The notes under the pieces were generated by a model. It saw only the letters and a list, made by a program, of their open reading frames with translations. It had not been told where the DNA came from and searched no databases. A DNA stretch of 64,000 nucleotides from Tenuifilaceae bacterium CYCD (GTDB taxonomy: Bacteria > Bacteroidota > Bacteroidia > Bacteroidales > Tenuifilaceae), in the NCBI GenBank assembly GCA_036322835.1, contig AP027304.1, positions 3,348,001-3,412,000 on the forward strand, given 5' to 3'. Below are positions 58,079 through 64,000 of the stretch, piece by piece. How positions within the stretch are numbered: the stretch's first letter is position 1; each line of letters starts with the position of its first letter. A program made the position numbers and the translations under genes.

Positions 58079-58250
58079 TTAATAAGAGTAAGATGGTATT
58101 TTGACACCGCCAATTGCAAATCCTTGCGCTATATTTTATTTTTTACTAAAAATAGTAAATATTCGTTGGAATGTTTAAAAATATATGATCCTTTGATAAC
58201 TTCGCATTTAGATTCTACTCTAACAATAACCATACTTTAACACTTTAGTG

Positions 58251-58258
58251 TACTTTTG
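58251..58258 (+). promoter_or_regulatory. TAnnTTTG-type -7 promoter box
   Basis: TACTTTTG, a full match to the Bacteroidota consensus, 17 bp upstream of the HAMP-protein ATG; probably drives the HAMP-trkH operon. Confidence 0.5.
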
Positions 58259-58275
58259 TATAAAATTAAATAACC

Positions 58276-59028
58276 ATGGGAATTCGTTTGAAGATAATCG
58301 CAGGATTCATAATTCTAGCGTCGCTGCTTGTGATATCCGGCTTGATATCAATATATGAACTAACAAAACTTGGGAACTCCGTAAATCAACTTCTGAATGA
58401 CAACTACAGGAGTATAGACTACTCAAAAGAAATGTCGAAATGCTTAGAGAAGCAAAAAAAAGCATTCATTTTGTCCATTAATGGGGAAAATGATAAAGCA
58501 ATATCGTTATTTAATACATCGAAAGCGGAGTTTGAGGAAAACATCAGAAAAGCAGCCAATAACCTTACTGTTCCCGGAGAAATTAATTTTGTTGATTCAA
58601 TTGCCATTGCTTTCTCCAACTATGCTCCAATTGCTACGGATTTCATTGCAAATCAGAGTCACGATATAGACATATACTTAAACGTGATTCAACCTAAGGT
58701 ATGGTTAGTTCAAACCAAGGTTGACGATTTATTGACAATAAACCAGCAAAACCTAGTGCAAACAGCCTCATTACTTAAAAAGAGCCCTTATCGTACAATT
58801 TTGCCAGGACTACTGGTTGTTATCACAAGTATTTTATTCTCAATTATTTTCAACTACATGATATCCCACTACCTTTTAAAGCCAATTATTAAAATCACAA
58901 AAAGTGTCAATGATTTTGTAAAGTATAAAAAACCTTTCGAGGTAAGTATCGAATCCAAAGATGAAGTTAACGACCTCAAGGAATCCATTAAGAATTTGAT
59001 CACAACAAAGAATTTGCAAAAGAATTGA
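58276..59028 (+). CDS. Membrane sensor with HAMP domain and no output domain
   Basis: A 250-residue inner-membrane protein shaped like the front half of a chemoreceptor or histidine kinase. TM1 about 5-27; periplasmic four-helix-bundle-like sensor about 28-172 (IDYSKEMSKCLEKQKKAF); TM2 about 178-198; HAMP about 199-245 (LLKPIIKITKSVNDFVKYKKPFEV ... SKDEVNDLKESIKNL). It stops right after HAMP: no kinase, methyl-accepting or cyclase domain follows, because trkH starts 1 bp later. The tight spacing suggests it modulates TrkH-type potassium uptake; that is inference. A truncated kinase is possible, but no remnant is seen. Confidence 0.85.
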   Translation: MGIRLKIIAGFIILASLLVISGLISIYELTKLGNSVNQLLNDNYRSIDYSKEMSKCLEKQKKAFILSINGENDKAISLFNTSKAEFEENIRKAANNLTVPGEINFVDSIAIAFSNYAPIATDFIANQSHDIDIYLNVIQPKVWLVQTKVDDLLTINQQNLVQTASLLKKSPYRTILPGLLVVITSILFSIIFNYMISHYLLKPIIKITKSVNDFVKYKKPFEVSIESKDEVNDLKESIKNLITTKNLQKN

Positions 59029-59029
59029 T

Positions 59030-60469
59030 ATGAGACCTCATGTAATAATAAGGTATATTGGTTTAGTAATGCTGCTTAACTCGGCATTCATTTTAATATC
59101 ATATTTTATATCGCTTTACAATAACGATAGCGGGCAACTACCGCTTCTATACACATTCCTGATTACAACCTTAATGGGATTATTTCCTCTAGTATTTGTA
59201 CCAAAAGTTGAAAATTTATCGAATAAAGAAGGCTATTTTATTGTGGTGTTGAGTTGGATAATATCCTGTTTTATAGGAATGCTCCCCCTTCTCCTATGGG
59301 GTGGAGAATTTACCTTAGTAAAAGCCCTTTTTGAAAGTGTTTCGGGGTATACTACCACAGGAGCTACCATTCTAAATAATGTTGAAGCATTGCCTAACGG
59401 ATTACTTTTCTGGCGATCATCCATGCACTTTATTGGAGGAATTGGAATTGTAGTTTTTATGCTTGTGATTTTGCCCTCACTAGGCAAAGCGCAAATGACG
59501 TTATCAAAAATGGAGATTTCTCCTTTGGCTCAAGAAAATTTCAAGTACAGAACCCGCAAAATGCTAAATATCATATTATTAGTATACATTGGATTAAATG
59601 TGCTTCAAATTATTCTACTAATGGTATTTGGCATGAGCCTATTTGATGCAACAAATCATGCCTTTGCCACAATTGCCACTGGAGGTTTTTCAACCAAAAA
59701 TGCAAGTTTGGCATATTACAATAGCGTTCCAATCGACATAATTATAATTGTATTCATGTTTATATCGGGAATGCATTTCGGGTTAATATTCTCAACATTA
59801 ACTTTAAAAAAGAATAATGTGTTCAATTCCCCAATCGCTAAGTATTATTTCTTTGTAACTATAATAGGAATTACAGCTGTTGCAATTAACCTACACGGCA
59901 AAATATACAATGACTGGGGCGATTGCTTCCGGTATTCAGCATTTCAAGTAGTATCGCTCTCAACTACCACGGGGTTTGCTAATGCCGATTCATCAATATG
60001 GCCTCCTTTCTCAATTGGAGTTGTCATCTTTTTTACAATCCAATGTGCATGCTCTGGCTCTACGGCAGGAGGTATGAAACTTGATAGAGTTGTTATTTTC
60101 TTTCAAGCTCTAAAAAGCCAGGTATTAAAGGTTCAACACCCTCAAGCAGTGATTCCTGTAAAACTAGGAAAATCGGTAATAAGTGATGAAGTGGTTAACT
60201 CTGTAATCATTTTTATTGTATTATACATTCTTGTTTTGCTGATTAGCACCTTACTTATAGCAACTATGGGAGTAGATTTACTCACTGGTTTTTCGGCATC
60301 GGCCGCAACTATGGGAAATGCAGGACCCGGATTTGGCTTAGTGGGATCAATGAGCAACTACTCTACCCTCCCCGATGCGGCTATCGCAATTCTTTCGTTT
60401 GATATGCTACTGGGTCGATTGGAAATATTTGGATTAATTATGCTCTTCATGATTAAATCGTGGAAGTAA
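59030..60469 (+). CDS. trkH: TrkH-family potassium uptake channel subunit
   Basis: A 479-residue K+ transporter with the four-fold repeated M1-P-M2 layout. Selectivity-filter segments are visible: SVSGYTTTGATIL (about 105-117), FATIATGGFSTKN (about 210-222), SLSTTTGFANAD (about 310) and ASAATMGNAGPGF (about 424-436). It needs a cytosolic TrkA/KtrA-type gate, which is not in this window. The gene starts 1 bp after the HAMP-sensor gene, so the two are translationally coupled, and a strong terminator follows. Confidence 0.95.
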   Translation: MRPHVIIRYIGLVMLLNSAFILISYFISLYNNDSGQLPLLYTFLITTLMGLFPLVFVPKVENLSNKEGYFIVVLSWIISCFIGMLPLLLWGGEFTLVKALFESVSGYTTTGATILNNVEALPNGLLFWRSSMHFIGGIGIVVFMLVILPSLGKAQMTLSKMEISPLAQENFKYRTRKMLNIILLVYIGLNVLQIILLMVFGMSLFDATNHAFATIATGGFSTKNASLAYYNSVPIDIIIIVFMFISGMHFGLIFSTLTLKKNNVFNSPIAKYYFFVTIIGITAVAINLHGKIYNDWGDCFRYSAFQVVSLSTTTGFANADSSIWPPFSIGVVIFFTIQCACSGSTAGGMKLDRVVIFFQALKSQVLKVQHPQAVIPVKLGKSVISDEVVNSVIIFIVLYILVLLISTLLIATMGVDLLTGFSASAATMGNAGPGFGLVGSMSNYSTLPDAAIAILSFDMLLGRLEIFGLIMLFMIKSWK

Positions 60470-60480
60470 TCATACAAATA

Positions 60481-60514
60481 AATAAGAGCCTTTGATAAAT
60501 CGAAGGCTCTTATT
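60481..60514 (+). terminator. Terminator of the HAMP-trkH operon
   Basis: 15-bp stem with one G-U pair (AATAAGAGCCTTTGA / TCGAAGGCTCTTATT), loop TAAA, then TTT; 12 bp after the trkH stop codon. Confidence 0.9.
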
Positions 60515-60631
60515 TTTGATTTAGACAAACCCCAACCTCTCTCCACTTGCAATGCATTCAGTCCATTCCTATTCAATATTGAATAAACTTTTCAGCAGAC
60601 AACTCAAAAAACTGAGTCTAGTTCAAATAAA
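60515..60631. other. Short host-side spacer next to the tRNA-Asp remnant
   Basis: No gene. It contains a perfect 16-bp palindrome (TATTCAATATTGAATA, 60570-60585) and a small inverted repeat ACTCA / TGAGT (60602-60617). Nothing else recognisable. Confidence 0.6.
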
Positions 60632-60656
60632 AAAGCCCCCGACACTCGGAGGCTTT
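60632..60656 (-). terminator. Terminator belonging to a minus-strand tRNA gene
   Basis: Stem AAAGCCCCCGA / TCGGAGGCTTT (one mismatch) with loop CAC, followed on the minus strand by TTTTTTATTTG. It sits 8 bp past the tRNA-Asp 3' end, in the arrangement usual for tRNA genes of this phylum, although the body of the tRNA is gone. Confidence 0.75.
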
Positions 60657-60664
60657 ATTTTCTT

Positions 60665-60682
60665 GCGGTCTGGACGAGACTT
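60665..60682 (-). other. Truncated tRNA-Asp 3' end, probable attachment site
   Basis: Read on the minus strand the bases give AAGT-CTCGT-CCAGACC-G-C: the end of a T-loop, the 3' half of a T-stem, the seven 3' acceptor-stem bases and discriminator G, followed by a terminator. CCAGACC pairs with GGTCTGG, the 5' acceptor end of many tRNA-Asp genes. Upstream (higher coordinates) the sequence is AT-rich and has no anticodon or D arm. An element inserted in the 3' end of tRNA-Asp leaves exactly this remnant; the intact tRNA would then lie beyond the right edge of the window. Confidence 0.7.
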
Positions 60683-60740
60683 ATTTTTTTATTGATATAT
60701 AATTAATTTACAACTAATTATATACAATTAAAAGTACATC

Positions 60741-60904
60741 GGTAGAAATATGGTAGAATGTGTATAATGTAAATATTTTATCATAAACCCAAGTAAAATC
60801 AATGGTTTCAAGATATTTCATTTATTTTTTTCTACCCTTAACAACAATACAAAATACTGATTATCAATATTAACACAAATATAAGTTCATTTAATTTTCT
60901 ACCT
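60741..60904. repeat. TTTTCTACC-type motif cluster left of the array
   Basis: Four copies of a CTACC-containing motif lie between the att remnant and the array: GGTAGAAAT (60741-60749) and GGTAGAAT (60752-60759) on one strand, TTTTTTTCTACCC (60825-60837) and TTTTCTACCT (60895-60904) on the other. The third is followed by AAAATACTGATTATCA (60851-60866), whose core TGATTATCA is a palindrome. The arrangement could be integrase arm sites, operators or promoters. The rest of 60683-60963 is plain AT-rich sequence. Confidence 0.5.
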
Positions 60905-60963
60905 AATAAAAATTACAAAAATAGTATCCATTTAAATGCTACTAAAATACCTCTGCAATTTAA

Positions 60964-62718
60964 TCATTTTTACCCAACAAATCGATTGGGGCTTGATCCG
61001 GGGCTTGGATCTCGGATCTCGAGGGAGCGGCCAAACTATTCAGCCGTTCATCCACACCCAACAAACAGACTGGGGGTTGATCCTGGGCTTGGATCTCGGA
61101 TCTCGAGGGAGCGGCCAAACTATTCAGCCGTTCATTTTTACCCAACAAATCGATTGGGGCTTGATCCGGGGCTTGGATCTCGGATCTCGAGGGAGCGGCC
61201 AAACGATTCAGCCGTTCATCCACACCTAACAAATCGATTGGGCGGGTGATCCGGGGCTTGGATCTGAGATCTCGAGGGAGCGGCCAAACGATTCAGCCGT
61301 TCATCCACACCCAACAAACAGACTGGGGGTTGATCCTGGGCTTGGATCTCGGATCTCGAGGGAGCGGCCAAACTATTCAGCCGTTCATTTTTACCCAACA
61401 AATCGATTGGGGCTTGATCCGGGGCTTGGATCTGAGATCTCGAGGGAGCGGCCAAACGATTCAGCCGTTCATCCACACCTAACAAATCGATTGGGCGGGT
61501 GATCCGGGGCTTGGATCTGAGATCTCGAGGGAGCGGCCAAACGATTCAGCCGTTCATCCACACCTAACAAACCGACTGGGGGTTGATCCTGGGCTTGGAT
61601 CTCGGATCTCGAGGGAGCGGCCAAACTATTCAGCCGTTCATTTTTACCCAACAAATCGATTGGGGCTTGATCCGGGGCTTGGATCTGAGATCTCGAGGGA
61701 GCGGCCAAACGATTCAGCCGTTCATCCACACCTAACAAATCGATTGGGCGGGTGATCCGGGGCTTGGATCTGAGATCTCGAGGGAGCGGCCAAACGATTC
61801 AGCCGTTCATCCACACCCAACAAACAGACTGGGGGTTGATCCGGGGCTTGGATCTCGGATCTCGAGGGAGCGGCCAAACGATTCAGCCGTTCATCCACAC
61901 CCAACAAACAGACTGGGGGTTGATCCTGGGCTTGGATCTGAGATCTCGAGGGAGCGTCCAAACGATTCAGCCGTTCATCCACACCTAACAAACCGACTGG
62001 GGGTTGATCCGGGGCTTGGATCTTGGATCTCGAGGGAGCGGCCAAACGATTCAGCCGTTCATCCACACCTAACAAATCGATTGGGGGTTGATCCGGGGCT
62101 TGGATCTCGGATCTCGAGGGAGCGGCCAAACGATTCAGCCGTTCATCCACACCCAACAAACAGACTGGGGGTTGATCCTGGGCTTGGATCTGAGATCTCG
62201 AGGGAGCGGCCAAACGATTCAGCCGTTCATCCACACCTAACAAACCGACTGGGGGTTGATCCGGGGCTTGGATCTTGGATCTCGAGGGAGCGGCCAAACG
62301 ATTCAGCCGTTCATCCACACCTAACAAATCGATTGGGGGTTGATCCGGGGCTTGGATCTGAGATCTCGAGGGAGCGGCCAAACGATTCAGCCGTTCATCC
62401 ACACCTAACAAATCGATTGGGCGGGTGATCCGGGGCTTGGATCTGAGATCTCGAGGGAGCGGCCAAACGATTCAGCCGTTCATCCACACCCAACAAACAG
62501 ACTGGGGGTTGATCCGGGGCTTGGATCTCGGATCTCGAGGGAGCGGCCAAACGATTCAGCCGTTCATCCACACCCAACAAACAGACTGGGGGTTGATCCG
62601 GGGCTTGGATCTGAGATCTCGAGGGAGCGGCCAAACGATTCAGCCGTTCATCCACACCTAACAAACCGACTGGGGGTTGATCCGGGGCTTGGATCTCGGA
62701 TCTCGAGGGAGCGGCCAA
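60964..62718. repeat. Satellite-like tandem array: 21 units of 84/85 bp
   Basis: GATCTCGAGG recurs 21 times, at 61015, 61099, 61183, 61268 and so on to 62699, with a step of 84 bp, or 85 bp before units 4, 7, 10 and 18. Each unit holds a near-invariant core (CTCGAGGGAGCGGCCAAAC ... TTCAGCCGTTCAT) and five or six positions where two to four alternative words are mixed: TTTTACCC, CCACACCC or CCACACCT; ATCGATT, ACAGACT or ACCGACT; CCGGGG or CCTGGG; CTCGG, CTGAG or CTTGG; CTATTC or CGATTC. A unit counted by hand has 55% GC, far above the flanks. Each unit contains the inverted repeat GATCC-N7-GGATC. No unique spacers, so it is not CRISPR. Long open frames exist on both strands simply because the units lack stop codons. 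Confidence 0.9.
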
Positions 62719-62802
62719 CCGTTTAAATCAAGTGTTTTTGTTTTTGAATTTGAATCTTAAAAAAGAGCGTTTTTATTAAAATTTCATTATTTTTTCTACT
62801 AA

Positions 62803-62836
62803 TTTTCTACCCAAATTTGTAAAATACTGATAATCA
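62803..62836. repeat. Right-flank copy of the TTTTCTACCC / TGATWATCA module
   Basis: TTTTCTACCC, 8 bp, then AAAATACTGATAATCA: the same two words, in the same order and orientation, as at 60825-60866 on the left of the array (there with a 13-bp spacer). A further TTTTTCTACT lies at 62791-62800. The array is therefore bracketed by a directly repeated module. Confidence 0.6.
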
Positions 62837-62870
62837 TAATTAAGTTATAGTCCTACAAAGACTAACACTA

Positions 62871-63599
62871 TTATTTTTCAGTAGAAAATGACTTCTTATA
62901 GTCATTCCAACTTTTTAAAATTTGTCGTTTGCTTTTCGACCTTTCCAAATAGCCTAATTCACTTAATACACCGTTTTGCTTATCTGTAATGACCTCTTTT
63001 GACAAATTGTTAATAAAATCATTAATAATAGCCCTGCAATCCCTTACGGTTAAATTAAATTTTAATGAACATTCTTTTACATTTAGCCCTGAAAGATAAC
63101 TTTCTATTAGTCTAGTGTTTTCTTTACCTAATAGCCCTCTTTTTTCAACAATATGAGTTAAGTAAACCCTAGTTAACACAGCATTTCTAACATTATACCT
63201 TTTACTTACGTGAAAATAGCACCTAATCGCTTCCGATAAAGAGTCTTTGTCAATCCTTTCTAGTTGTACTGTTGACAAACGGCTTGAATACTTTAAGTTG
63301 TCTACATTTAAGTTTCTTTTATTCCCATCAACATACTCTATTTGGCCGTTTCTAATAGGTTGATTGCCGAAAGTTGCTAATACTAGTTTAGGGAGGTTTA
63401 AACGCTTGCTTTCGGCAAAAATATAGTTTCGACTATCGGGTTTCAAAATCTCACCTCTATTTAAACCATAAACAACACCCGACTTATTTAGATACAAAAA
63501 AGGGTATGTTTTAGCCCTTTTAAACCCTTTTGCAACTAAATCCCTTATTATGCTGTTTCTGATATCCCTTTTCATACTCTTTTTTGATTTATTTGGCAC
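62871..63599 (-). CDS. Mobile-element protein with degenerate HNH-like domain and C-terminal HTH
   Basis: Up to 242 residues. Residues about 34-108 follow the NUMOD/HNH homing-endonuclease layout (FLYLNKSGVVYGLNRGEILKP; LPKLVLATFGNQP; YVDGNKRNLNVDNLKYSSR), but the usual histidines of the NH-DG box are replaced (EYVDGN), so cleavage activity is doubtful. Residues about 160-200 (RLIESYLSGLNVKECSLKFNLTVRDCRAII) look like a helix-turn-helix. This suggests a DNA-binding regulator derived from an endonuclease. Start is GTG at 63597-63599, or the ATG eight codons inside (MKRDIRNS). It lies 35 bp beyond the right-flank repeat of the array. Confidence 0.72.
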   Translation of the reverse strand: MPNKSKKSMKRDIRNSIIRDLVAKGFKRAKTYPFLYLNKSGVVYGLNRGEILKPDSRNYIFAESKRLNLPKLVLATFGNQPIRNGQIEYVDGNKRNLNVDNLKYSSRLSTVQLERIDKDSLSEAIRCYFHVSKRYNVRNAVLTRVYLTHIVEKRGLLGKENTRLIESYLSGLNVKECSLKFNLTVRDCRAIINDFINNLSKEVITDKQNGVLSELGYLERSKSKRQILKSWNDYKKSFSTEK

Positions 63600-63688
63600 A
63601 ACATTCAGTCTGAACGATTCTAAATTTATTGTTTTGAACTTGCCTTACTGCTATTTCCTTCCATTTTCTGCCTGTATATAAACTTACA

Positions 63689-64000
63689 TCATACATTGCT
63701 CAACTTAGCATCTTTTATGTACCTCCATACAGTAACTTCACTTATTTTCAACATTTCGCCTATTTCATTATAGGTTTTACCGTTGTGTTTCAGTTCTAAT
63801 GCTCTTAATTTGATGTTTTTATGTTTTTTAATGTCAGCCCATTTCTCCGCTTGTTGCCATTTTTCAATAGTTCTAACTGGACAGCCATCTAACAACTTAG
63901 ATATTTCCGCAAGGTTTAAACCCATTAAATAATATTTTCTGGCTTTTTCCTTATGTTCGATTGTGTACTTATTTCGATGAGTAACAACCTTATTTTTTAC
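63689..64000 (-). CDS. Phage-type helix-turn-helix protein, C-terminal part
   Basis: The frame is open to the window edge, so the N-terminus is missing. The visible 103 codons contain two HTH units: KARKYYLMGLNLAEISKLLDGCPVRTIEKWQQAEKW, the pattern of terminase-small-subunit and related phage HTH proteins, and ALELKHNGKTYNEIGEMLKISEVTVWRYI. The ATG at 63923-63925 is probably internal, because the first HTH begins upstream of it. It precedes the HNH-like gene on the same strand (89-bp gap), so both may form one regulatory operon of the element. Role in packaging or in regulation is open. Confidence 0.68.
   Translation of the reverse strand, partial: VKNKVVTHRNKYTIEHKEKARKYYLMGLNLAEISKLLDGCPVRTIEKWQQAEKWADIKKHKNIKLRALELKHNGKTYNEIGEMLKISEVTVWRYIKDAKLSNV

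Larger units (their letters stand above)
60683..64000. mobile_element. Left end of a putative tRNA-Asp-integrated element, incomplete
   Basis: From the tRNA remnant to the window edge the content differs from the host: AT-rich flanks with repeated TTTTCTACC motifs, a GC-rich satellite-like array, and two minus-strand genes of phage or mobile-element type (degenerate HNH-like protein; HTH protein cut by the edge). No integrase is seen in this window; it would be expected further right or at the other end. The right boundary, and whether it is a prophage, ICE or satellite, cannot be judged here. Confidence 0.6.

Noticed and set aside
58276-59028. The HAMP protein as a pseudogene of a histidine kinase
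   Set aside because: No kinase sequence follows in any frame; the next codons already belong to trkH, and the gene has a good promoter and normal composition.
60965-62700. Integron attC-like cassette array
   Set aside because: No reading frames between sites, no integron integrase, and the units lack the paired R/L box structure of attC.
60964-62718. The tandem array as a CRISPR array
   Set aside because: Units are 84/85 bp and nearly identical throughout; there are no short repeats separated by unique spacers and no cas genes.
60936-62718. Protein-coding genes inside the array, on either strand
   Set aside because: All frames are open only because the 84-bp unit lacks stop codons. Frames break at each 85-bp unit, no start with a leader is seen at the right edge, and composition is unlike host genes. 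A role as a degenerate repeat gene is kept only as a finding to test.

Overview
The window comes from a low-GC member of the phylum Bacteroidota, probably order Bacteroidales or a near relative. The signs are a SusC/SusD polysaccharide-utilisation locus, a type IX secretion (T9SS) C-terminal sorting domain, DUF5916 and GIN/DUF2807 proteins, many 'LxxC' lipoproteins of the class common in this phylum, and promoter boxes of the TAnnTTTG type. I cannot fix the genus from the sequence.

Layout. 1-2.4 kb: minus-strand efflux operon (TetR regulator, TolC-like outer-membrane protein, start of a HlyD-like adaptor) with a long palindrome upstream. 2.4-9.4 kb: scattered housekeeping and envelope genes (GIN-domain protein, exported MsrB, LON-domain protein, serine hydrolase, threonine aldolase, DUF5916 protein). 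9.5-22.1 kb: an alpha-glucan utilisation locus (LacI regulator; SusC, SusD, SusE-like and SusF-like proteins; esterase; secreted GH13 amylase carrying a T9SS domain). 22.1-26 kb: a giant collagen-like/YadA-head-like repeat protein. 26-36.6 kb: DUF368 lipid-carrier transporter, phosphosulfolactate synthase, TPR protein, DHOD-like enzyme, dapA, a DUF6913-like protein, ligA and a RelA/SpoT protein with an eroded hydrolase site. 37-44.5 kb: three lipoprotein zinc peptidases (M3, M1, M2/M3-like) and a MarR regulator. 44.6-55.8 kb: mixed core genes (AlkD-like, porin-like barrel, GT51 transglycosylase, MBL hydrolase, phosphoesterase, TtcA-like, ung, alcohol dehydrogenase, agmatinase) and several small unknowns. 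55.9-58.1 kb: ECF sigma / zinc-finger anti-sigma / two Spy-CpxP-like periplasmic proteins in one operon. 58.3-60.5 kb: an output-less HAMP sensor coupled to TrkH.

The most unusual part is the right end. At 60665-60682 lies what looks like only the 3' end of a tRNA-Asp gene on the minus strand, followed by its own terminator; the rest of the tRNA is missing. This is the usual signature of an element integrated in a tRNA 3' end. From there to the window edge the DNA is foreign in character: AT-rich flanks with repeated TTTTCTACC motifs, a 1.75-kb GC-rich satellite-like array of 21 tandem 84/85-bp units with higher-order (three-unit) periodicity, a degenerate HNH-like protein and a phage-type HTH protein cut by the window edge. 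The array is not CRISPR and is probably not coding; its role is unknown and it is the best candidate for something undescribed.
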